Below the pieces are notes generated by a model. It was not told the origin of the DNA, did not search any database, and saw only the letters and a list, made by a program, of their open reading frames with translations. A program made the translations under genes and the position numbers. Below are positions 19,842-28,649 of a stretch of 64,000 nucleotides of DNA, piece after piece. Origin of the DNA: Lichenihabitans sp033947565 (GTDB lineage: Bacteria; Pseudomonadota; Alphaproteobacteria; Rhizobiales; Beijerinckiaceae); the NCBI RefSeq assembly GCF_033947565.1, contig NZ_JARPVX010000002.1:139026-203025 (forward strand), written 5' to 3'. Each line of letters starts with the position of its first letter. The stretch's first letter is position 1.

Positions 19842-21089
19842 TCAGCCGACGACGTCCGCCGTCTCGAGCACGGCGTGCATCAGCACCTGGGCGCCGGCCG
19901 TCGCCCATTCGGGCTTGATGTCTTCGGATTCGTTGTGGCTGACACCATCGACGCAGGGCGTGAAGATCATCGCGGTCGGGGCCACGCGGGCCAGGTAGCA
20001 GGCGTCGTGGCCGGCACCCGACACGATGTCGCGATGGCTGTAGCCATAAGCTTCGGCACCGCGCCGCACCGACGCGATGCAGCCCGCGTCGAACGGCACA
20101 GGCGGGTAGTCGAACACCTTTTTGACCTCGGCCTCGAGCTTGGTGGCAGCCGCGATGCGGGCGATGCCGTCGCGCAGGTCATGTTCCATGGCGTCGAGCG
20201 TTGCGGCTTCGGGGTGGCGAAATTCGCAGGTGAGGAAGACCTGGCCCGGGATGACGTTGCGGCTGTTCGGATACGGGTTCAGCATGCCGCAGGTGGCCAC
20301 CGCGAGCGGCGGATGAGCGAGCCCAAGCCCATTGACGAGTTCGACCACGCGGGCGGCACCCAGCAGGGCGTCACGGCGGCGCGGCATCGGGGTCGATCCG
20401 GCGTGGCTTTCGAAGCCGGTCAGCACCACCTCGAACCAGCGCTGGCCCTGCCCGTGCGTCACGACGCCGATCTCTACGGCCTCGTCCTCCAGGATCGGCC
20501 CCTGCTCGATGTGCAGTTCGAAGAAGGCATGCACGGGCCGCTCGCCCACCGGCTCCGACCCCTTGAAGCCGATGCGCTCCAACTCGTCGCCGAAGCGGAG
20601 CCCGTCGGCGTCGGTCAGCCCATAAGCGAAGTCCCGCGTATAGGCGCCCGCGAAGACGCCGGACGAGATCATCGCCGGCGCGAAGCGGGAGCCTTCCTCG
20701 TTGGTCCAATTGGCGATCTCGATCGGCCGCCTCGTCTTGATCTTCAGATCGTCGAGGGTTCGTATCACCTCGAGGGCGCCCAGAACACCGAGCACGCCGT
20801 CGAACTTGCCACCGGTCGGCTGGGTGTCGAGATGGCTGCCCATCATCACCGGAGCGAGGCTCGGGTCCTGCCCGGCCCGTCGCGCGAACATGTTGCCCAT
20901 GTCGTCGATGCTCATCGTCAGCCCGGCCGACTCGCACCATTGCGTGAACAGCGCCCGCCCCTGCCGGTCGACATCGGTCAGGGTCAGGCGTTTGCAGCCA
21001 CCCTTCTCGGTTCCCCCGATCTCGGCCATTTGCATCAGGCTGTCCCACAGCCGTCGGCCATCGATGCGGATGTTGGACAGGTCGGACAT
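19842..21089 (-). CDS. Zn-dependent amidohydrolase of the ureidopropionase / N-carbamoyl-amino acid hydrolase family
   Basis: M20-like enzyme, 415 aa, that would release CO2, NH3 and beta-alanine from N-carbamoyl-beta-alanine, the third step of pyrimidine breakdown. Metal motifs are GSHLDTQPTGGKFDGVLG (His and Asp ligands), NWTNEEGSRFAPAM (Glu pair) and SGAGHDACYLA. TCEFRHPEAATLD belongs to the dimerisation domain. I chose ATG 21089 (MSDLSNIRIDGRRLW) because homology begins there; the upstream frame runs through the promoter. It is the first gene of the operon with hydA. Substrate preference (beta-ureido acids or L-carbamoyl amino acids) cannot be read with certainty; the PreAT context favours the former. 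Confidence 0.9.
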   Translation of the reverse strand: MSDLSNIRIDGRRLWDSLMQMAEIGGTEKGGCKRLTLTDVDRQGRALFTQWCESAGLTMSIDDMGNMFARRAGQDPSLAPVMMGSHLDTQPTGGKFDGVLGVLGALEVIRTLDDLKIKTRRPIEIANWTNEEGSRFAPAMISSGVFAGAYTRDFAYGLTDADGLRFGDELERIGFKGSEPVGERPVHAFFELHIEQGPILEDEAVEIGVVTHGQGQRWFEVVLTGFESHAGSTPMPRRRDALLGAARVVELVNGLGLAHPPLAVATCGMLNPYPNSRNVIPGQVFLTCEFRHPEAATLDAMEHDLRDGIARIAAATKLEAEVKKVFDYPPVPFDAGCIASVRRGAEAYGYSHRDIVSGAGHDACYLARVAPTAMIFTPCVDGVSHNESEDIKPEWATAGAQVLMHAVLETADVVG

Positions 21090-21147
21090 CCAGAACTCTT
21101 GTGACCGCGCCGCTGAGATGCGAAGGCACCCGGAGGCTAGCGTCATT

Positions 21148-21163
21148 CTGACCGGATGGTCAA
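21148..21163. promoter_or_regulatory. Putative operator of the pyrimidine-catabolism TetR regulator (site 1)
   Basis: CTGACCGGATGGTCAA is an inverted repeat TGACC-N4-GGTCA. It lies between the divergent amidohydrolase and tetR genes, 59 bp from the former and 52 bp from the latter. Its TGGTCAA half equals the half-site I remember for E. coli RutR, and the spacing is the same. On the minus strand it overlaps TTGACC, a possible -35 box, with CTAGCC 17 bp on. A second copy precedes preT. Confidence 0.65.
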
Positions 21164-21214
21164 ACTCCCGACCGGCTCCATCCTGCACCTTGTCTAGAGG
21201 CTGCTGCAAATCTT

Positions 21215-21862
21215 ATGGGCAGGATGCGACAGCCTTCATCGATACGGACCGGCCACGAAGACGCCATCCTGGCAGCCGCCGAAGCGGTCTTCGCCGAGCG
21301 TGGCTTCAGCGGCGCGACGACGGCCGAGATCGCCGCCCGGGCCGGGTTGCCGAAGGCCAACCTGCATTATTACTTCGCCACCAAGGCCGAGCTCTACCGC
21401 CAGGTGTTGAAGGGCGTGCTGACCGCGTGGCTGTCGGCCGCCGAGGCCTTCGAGGCCGACGCCCCACCGGCCGAAGTGCTGGGCCGCTATATCGGGGCCA
21501 AGATGGATCTGGCGCGGCAACGGCCACAAGGGTCCCGCATTTTTGCCAGCGAAATCCTGCGCGGGGCGCCGGAAATCCAGGATTTTCTGGAAACGACGCT
21601 GCGGGACTGGGTCGAATCGCGGGGCGCCGTGGTGCGACGCTGGATCGAAGCGGGCGCCCTGAAACCGGTCGAGCCGCGCACGCTGTTCTTCATGATCTGG
21701 GCCACGACCCAGCATTACGCGGATTTCGCGCATCAGATCGCCACCTTGAACGGAGGCATGGCGCTCGACGACGCGGCCTTTGCGGAGGCCAAGCGGCAGG
21801 TGATCGCGATCCTGGTCGGCGGCGTCCTGGCTGCGCCTCGTGCCGACATCGCGCCCGAATAG
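21215..21862 (+). CDS. TetR-family transcriptional regulator (RutR-like)
   Basis: One-component repressor-type regulator, 215 aa. The N-terminal helix-turn-helix is textbook TetR: ILAAAEAVFAERGFSGATTAEIAARAGLPKANLHYYFATKAELY. The C-terminal part (RIFASEILRGAPEIQDFLETTLRDWV, TLFFMIWATTQHYADFAHQ) resembles the RutR ligand domain, which in E. coli binds uracil or thymine. It is divergent from the dihydropyrimidinase operon and near preAT, so control of pyrimidine breakdown is a strong inference. Two palindromes at 21148-21163 and 25374-25395 are its likely targets. Confidence 0.9.
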   Translation: MGRMRQPSSIRTGHEDAILAAAEAVFAERGFSGATTAEIAARAGLPKANLHYYFATKAELYRQVLKGVLTAWLSAAEAFEADAPPAEVLGRYIGAKMDLARQRPQGSRIFASEILRGAPEIQDFLETTLRDWVESRGAVVRRWIEAGALKPVEPRTLFFMIWATTQHYADFAHQIATLNGGMALDDAAFAEAKRQVIAILVGGVLAAPRADIAPE

Positions 21863-21915
21863 TCTTGTCGCCCGCCGGGGCGTCGCGCATGGTTGTGGCT
21901 TTCATGGAGCCATCG

Positions 21916-22122
21916 ATGCGTCTCAGCGCCCGTAATCAGATCAAAGGCAAGATCCTCGACATCATCAAGGGTCAAACCACTTCGCATGTCCGCATCGACG
22001 TCGGCGGGTCGGTGGTGACGGCGTCCATCACCAATGAGGCCGTGGCCGACCTCGGGCTGACGGTGGGCCAGGATGCTTATGCGGTCATCAAGGCGTCCGA
22101 CGTCATGGTCGGGGTCGATTGA
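21916..22122 (+). CDS. Molybdopterin-binding protein, single Mop domain (molbindin)
   Basis: A 68-aa single Mop/TOBE domain: RLSARNQIKGKILDIIKG, then VVTASITNEAVADLGLTVGQDAYAVIKASDVMVGVD, which is the usual molbindin pattern. Such proteins bind molybdate or tungstate as oligomers in the cytoplasm. I chose ATG 21916 because GGAG lies 6 bp before it; an in-frame ATG at 21904 would add four residues. Its stop shares a base with the next start (TGATG). No other molybdenum gene is in view, so its place in this cluster is unexplained. Confidence 0.9.
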   Translation: MRLSARNQIKGKILDIIKGQTTSHVRIDVGGSVVTASITNEAVADLGLTVGQDAYAVIKASDVMVGVD

Positions 22123-22628
22123 TGCGCGCCGTCTCGCTTTTCGCGTCGCCCCTCGCGCTGCTGGCCGGCCCCGTCCAGGCGCAGGACGCCGATTGCACCA
22201 GCTTCAAGTGGCCGATGAACCGCGAGATGACGGCCTTCAAGGGCGAAGGCCTGCCTTCCGTCGCGAGCGGCGCAACCCTTCCCGGCGTCTCCGAAGCCGT
22301 GACGCTGAAGCTCGTCCCGCAGGACTCGGTCGGCTACGCGGTATCGCCCGGCCGCACGCCGAAGCACGCGCCGGCCTACGGCGGCACCTTCACGCTGCCG
22401 CCGTTCGCGGCCGCCGACACCTATCAGGTGACGCTGTCCGACGAGGCCTGGGTCGATGTCGAGCAGAACGGCAAGACGGTGAAGCAAAGCGGCTTCACCG
22501 GCAGCCACAGCTGCAAGGTCGTGCACAAAAGCGTGCGGTTTCCGATGGCGGTCGGGCCTGCCACGATCGAGATCAGCGATGCGGCATCCGACACGCTGAA
22601 GCTCGAAGTGCTGCCGAAGGAACAATGA
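22122..22628 (+). CDS. Secreted protein of unknown function
   Basis: A 168-aa protein with a signal peptide (LFASPLALLAGPVQAQ) and a mature part with two cysteines (DADCTSFKW and GSHSCKVVHKS) that could form a disulfide. The middle has beta-strand-like segments (GGTFTLPPFAAADTYQVTLSDEAWVDVEQNG). I do not recognise a named domain. The start is translationally coupled to the Mop gene upstream, so the two are co-expressed. It is convergent with preA. Confidence 0.75.
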   Translation: MRAVSLFASPLALLAGPVQAQDADCTSFKWPMNREMTAFKGEGLPSVASGATLPGVSEAVTLKLVPQDSVGYAVSPGRTPKHAPAYGGTFTLPPFAAADTYQVTLSDEAWVDVEQNGKTVKQSGFTGSHSCKVVHKSVRFPMAVGPATIEISDAASDTLKLEVLPKEQ

Positions 22629-22678
22629 TGCGATCCCTCACGCCCGCCTGCGGTCGGGCCTGAGGGCCGGAACGGGAC

Positions 22679-23989
22679 TTATTCGGCCGTGACCCGTGCG
22701 GCCGGGTTGTTCGGATGCGTGGTCCAGTTGGCGTAGGGTCGGCCGTAGTCGAGGCCGGTGCGCGGGTCGACGCCCTGGTGTTGCGGCTCCATCGAAATGC
22801 AGCCGTCCACCGGGCACACGTCCGCACACAGGTTGCAGCCCACGCATTCGGCGTCGTTGACGACGAACTTGCGCTGCCCGTTGACCACCGGCCAGATCGC
22901 CTGATGCGAAGTGTCCTCGCACACGATGTGGCAGCGGCCGCACTTGATGCAGAGGTCCTGGTCGATGCGGGCCTTGACGGCATAGTTCAGGTTAAGGAAC
23001 TGCCAATCGGTGGTGTTGCCGACCGCCCTGCCCCGGAACGCCTCGAGGTCGCGGTACCCCTTGCTGTCCATCCAGCCTTGAAGGCCGGTGATCATCTCTT
23101 CGACGACCTTGAAGCCGTAGGTCATGGCGGCGGTGCAGACCTGCACGGTGCCGGCCCCCATGGCCATGAACTCGGCCGCGTCGCGCCACGTCGTGATGCC
23201 GCCGATCGCCGAGATCGGCAGGCCGTAGGTTTCGGGATCGCGGGCGATCTCGCTCACCATGGAGAGTGCGATGGGTTTCACGGCCGGGCCGCAGAAGCCG
23301 CCATGGGTGCCCTTGCCGTCGACATGCGGGGTCGGGCACATGCGGTCGAGATCGACGCCCATCACCGAATTGATGGTGTTGATGAGCGACACGGCATCGG
23401 CGCCGCCGGCCTTGGCGGCGCGGGCCGGGCGGCGGATGTCCGTGATGTTGGGCGTCAGCTTGACGATCACCGGCATGCGAGTGGTGGCCTTGCACCACCG
23501 CGCCACCATCTCGATGTATTCCGGGACCTGTCCTACGGCCGACCCCATGCCGCGCTCGGACATGCCGTGCGGGCAACCGAAATTGAGCTCGATGCCGTCG
23601 GCGCCGGTATCCTCCACCAGCGGCAGGATGCGGCGCCAGCTTTCCTCCTCGCAGGGCACCATGATCGACACCACCATGGCGCGGTCGGGCCACTCGCGCT
23701 TGACCTGCTTGATCTCCTGCAGGTTCACCTGCAGCGGCCGGTCGGTGATGAGTTCGATGTTGTTGAGGCCGATCAGCCGCCGGTCGGACCCATAGATGGC
23801 GCCGTAACGCGGGCCCGACACGTTGACGACCGGCGGTCCGTCCTCGCCAAGCGTCTTCCACACCACCCCGCCCCAGCCGGCCCGGAACGCGCGGGTGACG
23901 TTGATGTAGCGGTCGGTCGGGGGCGCCGAGGCGAGCCAGAACGGGTTCGGCGACTTGATGCCAAGAAAATCGGTGGCAAGGCTGGCCAT
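22679..23989 (-). CDS. preA: NAD-dependent dihydropyrimidine dehydrogenase, catalytic subunit PreA
   Basis: Reduces uracil and thymine to the 5,6-dihydro forms, the first step of reductive pyrimidine breakdown, as a complex with PreT. It is 436 aa: an FMN-binding dihydroorotate-dehydrogenase-like barrel (FLGIKSPNPFWLASAPPTDRYINV, ELNFGCPHGMSERGMGSAVGQ, VIVKLTPNITDI) followed by two [4Fe-4S] motifs, CIKCGRCHIVC and CVGCNLCADVCPVDGC. I chose ATG 23989 because the family starts MASL-TDFLGIKSPNPF; the extra upstream residues lie in preT. It begins 4 bp after the preT stop. Confidence 0.96.
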   Translation of the reverse strand: MASLATDFLGIKSPNPFWLASAPPTDRYINVTRAFRAGWGGVVWKTLGEDGPPVVNVSGPRYGAIYGSDRRLIGLNNIELITDRPLQVNLQEIKQVKREWPDRAMVVSIMVPCEEESWRRILPLVEDTGADGIELNFGCPHGMSERGMGSAVGQVPEYIEMVARWCKATTRMPVIVKLTPNITDIRRPARAAKAGGADAVSLINTINSVMGVDLDRMCPTPHVDGKGTHGGFCGPAVKPIALSMVSEIARDPETYGLPISAIGGITTWRDAAEFMAMGAGTVQVCTAAMTYGFKVVEEMITGLQGWMDSKGYRDLEAFRGRAVGNTTDWQFLNLNYAVKARIDQDLCIKCGRCHIVCEDTSHQAIWPVVNGQRKFVVNDAECVGCNLCADVCPVDGCISMEPQHQGVDPRTGLDYGRPYANWTTHPNNPAARVTAE

Positions 23990-23993
23990 GGGT

Positions 23994-25349
23994 TCACTCC
24001 GCCGCTTGGGACGAGGGTTGAGCATCGCGCAGGGCCCGGTCGATCGACAAGGCCGCCTGCTTGCCGTCCTCCACGGCCGCGACCGTCAGATCCTGGCCAC
24101 CGAACACGCAATCGCCACCGGCCCACAGGCCCGGCACGGAGGTGCGCCGCTCCGCATCCACCAGAATGCGGCCGCCTGAAAGCGTCATGGCGCCATCGAG
24201 CGGATCGCCGTCGAACGTCTGGCCGATGGCGGCCAGCACCATGTCGGCCGGAATGCTGAGCGGCTCGGCAGACCCGTTCAGACCGGGCGGTGCATGGGTG
24301 AAACTGGCGGCCACCAGCCGACCCTCCCGGCCCTCGAAGCCGGTGGGGGTGACCCAATGGCGGATCGTCACGCCGCTGGTCTTCGCCAGATCCTGTTCGA
24401 AGGCGCTGGCCTTCATGTGCTCGGGCCCGCGCCGATAGGCGATCGTCACCTCCTCGGCACCGAGTTTCTTGGCCTGCACGGCGGCATCCACCGCCGTCAT
24501 GCCGCCGCCGATCACCACCACCTTCCGGCCGACCGGCACGGCCGCCTTGTCGGGCGCCTGCCGCAAGGCCTCGATGAACGGCACTGCGTCGGTGACCTCG
24601 GCGAAGGGCGGGAAGCCGCTCAGGCTGTTGAAGCCGGCCAGCCCCAGGCCGAGGAAGACGGCATCGTGGTCGGCCTGCAACTGCGCCAGCGTCACGTCGC
24701 GGCGGAGCGCCATGTCGTGCCGGATCGTGATGCCGCCGATCGACAGGATGAAGTCCACCTCGCGCTGGGCAAAGTCGTTCGTGGTCTTGTAGGTGGCGAT
24801 ACCGTATTCGTTGAGGCCGCCAGGCTTCGGCTTGGCGTCGAAGATCGTGACGTCATGGCCCAGCATGGCGAGGCGATGGGCGCAGGACAGGCCGGCCGGC
24901 CCTGCCCCGACGACGGCCACGCGCCGCCCGGTCGCGGGCTGGCGCCCAAAGGGCTGCCCTTGATCCTTGGCCATCAGCGCGTCGGTGGCATAGCGCTGCA
25001 ACGAGCCGATCCGCACCGGCTTGCCTTCCGCATGCTCCCTGACGCAGGCCTCCTCGCACAATTGCTCGACCGGGCACACCCGGGCGCACATGCCGCCCAT
25101 GATGTTGGCGTCGAGAATGGTTTCCGCCGCGCCATCCGCGTTGCCGGTGGTGATCTGGCGAATGAACAGCGGGATGTCGATGTGGGTCGGGCAGGCCTGG
25201 ACGCAGGGGGCGTCGAAGCAGAAATAACAACGGTCGGCCGCCACAACGGCCTCATGGGGCGTGAAGGGTGGCGTGAGGTCGCTGAAATTTTTGGCATAAT
25301 CGTCAGCCGGCAGCCTGTGGCTGGCAATCCCGGCGGAGGCATAACCCAT
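23994..25349 (-). CDS. preT: NAD-dependent dihydropyrimidine dehydrogenase, NAD(P)/FAD subunit PreT
   Basis: Flavoprotein that passes electrons from NADH to PreA. It is 451 aa. The N-terminal Fe-S domain holds cysteine groups in RCYFCFDAPCVQACPTHIDIP and GMCARVCPVEQLCEEACV. A GltD-like FAD domain (VAVVGAGPAGLSCAHRLA) and NAD domain (KVVVIGGGMTAVDAAVQAKKLGA) follow, and the C-terminus shows LWAGGDCVFGG. I chose ATG 25349, preceded by GGGAGG at 7 bp; an in-frame ATG at 25364 adds five residues. It is the first gene of the preTA operon with an operator-like palindrome just upstream. Confidence 0.95.
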   Translation of the reverse strand: MGYASAGIASHRLPADDYAKNFSDLTPPFTPHEAVVAADRCYFCFDAPCVQACPTHIDIPLFIRQITTGNADGAAETILDANIMGGMCARVCPVEQLCEEACVREHAEGKPVRIGSLQRYATDALMAKDQGQPFGRQPATGRRVAVVGAGPAGLSCAHRLAMLGHDVTIFDAKPKPGGLNEYGIATYKTTNDFAQREVDFILSIGGITIRHDMALRRDVTLAQLQADHDAVFLGLGLAGFNSLSGFPPFAEVTDAVPFIEALRQAPDKAAVPVGRKVVVIGGGMTAVDAAVQAKKLGAEEVTIAYRRGPEHMKASAFEQDLAKTSGVTIRHWVTPTGFEGREGRLVAASFTHAPPGLNGSAEPLSIPADMVLAAIGQTFDGDPLDGAMTLSGGRILVDAERRTSVPGLWAGGDCVFGGQDLTVAAVEDGKQAALSIDRALRDAQPSSQAAE

Positions 25350-25373
25350 GGCACCCTCCCACATCCGGCCATG

Positions 25374-25395
25374 AACCTGACCGTGCGGTCAGGTT
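25374..25395. promoter_or_regulatory. Putative operator of the pyrimidine-catabolism TetR regulator (site 2)
   Basis: A perfect palindrome: AACCTGACCG, two bases (TG), then CGGTCAGGTT. Its core TGACC-N4-GGTCA is the same as site 1 at 21148-21163. It ends 25 bp upstream of the preT start, over the expected transcription start. The match between two sites in front of two operons of the same pathway is the main argument that it is real. Confidence 0.7.
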
Positions 25396-25420
25396 CCCAG
25401 TTTGGAACGGTTCTTGTCAA
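25392..25420 (-). promoter_or_regulatory. Candidate preT promoter
   Basis: On the minus strand a perfect TTGACA (25420-25415) is followed after 17 bp by GGAACC, a weak -10 of the kind common in alphaproteobacteria. The downstream part runs into the palindrome at 25374-25395, so bound repressor would block it. Confidence 0.5.
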
Positions 25421-25631
25421 GGTGAAGCACCAGCCCATGTGGAACGATTGCGCCTCGTTTTCAGGCATGCTGCACAGCTTCGAACCGGTTGGTCGATCAC
25501 CAGCCCAGATTCGTTGCCGATGACGCCGACGCTGGCCCCAGCACTCCGTGTCGCCGCCGCCCGATTGCGCCGGAGCGGCGGTTTCGCCTAGGTTGCCCGG
25601 CATCATCCCTCAGAGGACCGCGACCCCGCGC

Positions 25632-26732
25632 ATGAAGATCGGTGACACGCCCTTCCGCACCATTTGGCCCGATCGCGACGGCCCTTCGGTGCATGTGATC
25701 GACCAGCGGGCCCTGCCGCACCGTTTCGTTGTGGCGACCCTTCGCAGCTGGCAAGAGGCCGCGACCGCGATCCGGGACATGACGGTACGGGGCGCTCCGC
25801 TGATCGGCGCCACAGGCGCCTATGGCCTTGCCCTCGCCATGCAGGCCGATCCATCGGATGCCGCCTTGGCGGAAAGTTTCCAGCACCTGCTCGGCACCCG
25901 CCCGACGGCCGTCAACCTGCGCTGGGGCCTCGAACGCATGCGCCGGCTGTTGCAGCCCTTGCGGCCGGACCAGCGGCGCGACGCCGCTTATGCGGAAGCC
26001 GCCGCCATCGCGGACGACGATGTGGCGGTCTGTTCCGCCCTCGGCCAGCATGGCGCCGATCTCATCGCCCAGGCCTGGACCGACGCCGGCCGCAGCAGGC
26101 CGATCAACGTGCTCACCCATTGCAATGCGGGGTGGCTGGCGACGGTCGACTGGGGCACCGCGCTGGCGCCGATCTACAAGGCCCATCGGGCCGGCGTGCC
26201 GGTTCATGTCTGGGTCGACGAAACGCGGCCCCGCAACCAGGGCGCGAGCCTGACGGCTTATGAGCTCGCGGCCGAAGGGGTGCCGCATACGATCGTGGTC
26301 GACAACGTCGGCGGCCACCTGATGCAGCATGGCTCTGTCGACCTCTGCATCGTCGGCACCGACCGCACCACCCGCACCGGGGACGTGTGCAACAAGATCG
26401 GCACTTACCTGAAAGCCTTGGCGGCCCACGACAATGGCGTGCCGTTCTATGTCGCCCTGCCGTCCTCGACGGTGGACTGGCACATGCGCGATGGCGTGCG
26501 TGAGATTCCGATCGAGGAGCGGGAGGCCGCCGAGGTGACGCACATGACCGGTGAAACGGAGGCTGGCGACATCGCCACCGTGCGCGTCACCCCGAAAGGC
26601 AGCCCGGCCTTGAATTACGGCTTCGACGTCACGCCGGCCCGGCTGGTGACGGGGCTGATCACCGAGCGCGGCCTGTGCGAGGCTTCGGAAGCCGGGCTTC
26701 TGTCCCTATTTCCCCAAGCGGCGGCCGCGTAG
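25632..26732 (+). CDS. mtnA: S-methyl-5-thioribose-1-phosphate isomerase
   Basis: Converts methylthioribose 1-phosphate to methylthioribulose 1-phosphate in the methionine salvage pathway. It is 366 aa. Diagnostic segments are AIRDMTVRGAPLIGATGAYGLAL, LTHCNAGWLAT (catalytic Cys), IVGTDRTTRTGDVCNKIGTY (catalytic Asp) and PSSTVDW. I chose ATG 25632 (MKIGDTPFRTIWP) from homology. No other mtn gene lies nearby. The 236 bp between it and preT carries both promoters; I see no riboswitch there. Confidence 0.96.
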   Translation: MKIGDTPFRTIWPDRDGPSVHVIDQRALPHRFVVATLRSWQEAATAIRDMTVRGAPLIGATGAYGLALAMQADPSDAALAESFQHLLGTRPTAVNLRWGLERMRRLLQPLRPDQRRDAAYAEAAAIADDDVAVCSALGQHGADLIAQAWTDAGRSRPINVLTHCNAGWLATVDWGTALAPIYKAHRAGVPVHVWVDETRPRNQGASLTAYELAAEGVPHTIVVDNVGGHLMQHGSVDLCIVGTDRTTRTGDVCNKIGTYLKALAAHDNGVPFYVALPSSTVDWHMRDGVREIPIEEREAAEVTHMTGETEAGDIATVRVTPKGSPALNYGFDVTPARLVTGLITERGLCEASEAGLLSLFPQAAAA

Positions 26733-26759
26733 GTCTTACGTCCTTAGCTCGGACAGCCT

Positions 26760-28583
26760 TCAGGCGACCGCCTGCGGCGCCAAGCGGCTGACCTCCTCGT
26801 TGATCAGATCACGATAAGGACCCTCGACGCGCATCAGCTCGTCGGGCGGCCCATCCTGCACCACCTGACCACCGCGCAAGACCAGGATGCGGTCGAAGCC
26901 CCGCAGGGTGGACAGGCGATGCGCCACCGTCAGCACCGTGCGGTTGTTCATCAAGCGTTCCAATGCCTGACGGATCGCCTCCTCGGATTCGCTATCGAGC
27001 GCCGATGTGGCCTCGTCGAGCAGCAGGATCGGCGCATTCTTGAGGAAGGCCCGCGCGATGGCGATACGCTGGCGTTGGCCGCCCGACAGCTTGGTGCCGC
27101 GGTCACCCACCATCGTGTCGAGCCCCTCGGACAGGTTCTCGATGAAGGGCCGGCACCGGGCCGCGATGGCGGCGGCCCAGACTTCGTCATCGGTGGCGTC
27201 GGGCCGCCCGTAGCGAATGTTATCGGCGAGGCTCCGGTTCAACAGCGCGGTATCCTGCGGCACGATCGCAATGGCGTCGCGCAGGCTGGTCTCGGTGATG
27301 CGCGCAATGTTCTGGCCGTCGATCAGGATGCGGCCACCCTGAATGTCGTAGAAGCGTTGCAATAGCGAAATCAGCGTCGACTTGCCGCCACCGGACGGGC
27401 CCACGAGCCCGACGCGCTGTCCGGCAGGAATGTCGATGGTGATGGTGTCGAAGATGGTGCGGCCGGTCGGATAAGCGAAGGTGACGCGCTCGAAGGTGAG
27501 GCGCGCCCCACCGGCCACCAGGGCCTCGGCTTGCGGATGGTCGGTCATCTGATAGGGCGTCAGCAAGGTGCGCAGCGCCTCGGACAATCGCGCCAGATGT
27601 TGCGTCACATCCACCAGCGCCACCGCCAGGTCGCGGGTTGCGCTCAGCACCGAGATGCCGAGTGTGGCGACCAGCACCACGTCGCCGGTGCTGATCTGCT
27701 TCGCCTTCCACAGCGTGATGGCCCAGCCCAGCAGGCCGCAGGTCATCACCACCACCACAAAGGCGTGCAGCAGGCGCATCTTCTCGAGATATTGCAGGCT
27801 GCGACGGCGGGCCACCAGCTCGCGCCCGACCGTCAGGTCGAAGCGCAGATGTTCGCGCGTGATGCCGCCGAAGGCTTTGACGAGGTTCATATTGCCGATG
27901 ACGTCGATCATTTCGCCATCGACCGCTGCGGCCTTGTCGGCGAAATCGTGGTGCAGCGGTCGCCCGGCGGCGGCGATCTTGAACATCAGCACCATTACGG
28001 CGCCCGCGACGACGATGAGGAACCCCGCCATGGGGACGCTGACCGCCGAAAGGTAGGCGATGGCCCCGACCGTGGCGACGCAAGGCGGCAGCACGTTCCA
28101 GACGAACATGTTCTCGACGGTGAACACCGCATTCGAGGTCGCGGTGATCCGGCTGGTCAGTACGCCGGGGAGGCGCTCGGCGAAATAGCTCGGCGCATGA
28201 CCGGTGAGGTAGCGGAACAGGTCCGATCGCAGGTCGCCCGTGACGCCCACAAAGGCATAGCTGCCGATCCAGCTGGCGATGCGCCACAGGAAATTGTCGC
28301 AGGCAATGAAGCTGACCAGCAGCGTGAAGGCGGCCCACGGGTTGGCGCCGCCGTCCTGGCCCTTCGACAGCGTGTCGACCAGGGACTTGATGCCGTATTG
28401 CGTGCTGATCGAGAACCCGACGGCGCCGAGCACGCACACCAGGATCGCCCCATGGGAGACGGGCCTTCGTCGGATGTAACGAAGAAAGAAGGCGAACGGA
28501 CGGTCCGCATATTCATCCAGCGATTCAGAAATGATGCGCCCGCCCCATCGCTTTCGTTGGCGTCGTTGTAGCACCTGCGTCAT
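26760..28583 (-). CDS. ABC transporter, fused membrane and ATPase domains (half-exporter)
   Basis: Type IV ABC half-exporter, 607 aa, that would work as a homodimer in the inner membrane. Six hydrophobic helices occupy about residues 40-330. The ATPase domain has Walker A VGPSGGGKST, signature KLSGGQRQRIAIARAFL, Walker B PILLLDEATSALD and switch VAHRLSTL. Residues before the first helix (SLDEYADRPFAFFLRYIRRRP) are typical of the group close to lipid or drug exporters. The substrate is unknown. An MFS gene precedes it by 66 bp on the same strand. Confidence 0.9.
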   Translation of the reverse strand: MTQVLQRRQRKRWGGRIISESLDEYADRPFAFFLRYIRRRPVSHGAILVCVLGAVGFSISTQYGIKSLVDTLSKGQDGGANPWAAFTLLVSFIACDNFLWRIASWIGSYAFVGVTGDLRSDLFRYLTGHAPSYFAERLPGVLTSRITATSNAVFTVENMFVWNVLPPCVATVGAIAYLSAVSVPMAGFLIVVAGAVMVLMFKIAAAGRPLHHDFADKAAAVDGEMIDVIGNMNLVKAFGGITREHLRFDLTVGRELVARRRSLQYLEKMRLLHAFVVVVMTCGLLGWAITLWKAKQISTGDVVLVATLGISVLSATRDLAVALVDVTQHLARLSEALRTLLTPYQMTDHPQAEALVAGGARLTFERVTFAYPTGRTIFDTITIDIPAGQRVGLVGPSGGGKSTLISLLQRFYDIQGGRILIDGQNIARITETSLRDAIAIVPQDTALLNRSLADNIRYGRPDATDDEVWAAAIAARCRPFIENLSEGLDTMVGDRGTKLSGGQRQRIAIARAFLKNAPILLLDEATSALDSESEEAIRQALERLMNNRTVLTVAHRLSTLRGFDRILVLRGGQVVQDGPPDELMRVEGPYRDLINEEVSRLAPQAVA

Positions 28584-28649
28584 GCAAATTCCGGGCGAGG
28601 CCGAAAGATTTTCGTTGTGCCCCGCGTTAGGCAGCGGATCGCCGCTCTT

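Noticed and set aside
25396..25631. SAM-II or other riboswitch ahead of mtnA
   Set aside because: Methionine-salvage genes can carry one, but I could not find the conserved pseudoknot core or a plausible expression platform here.
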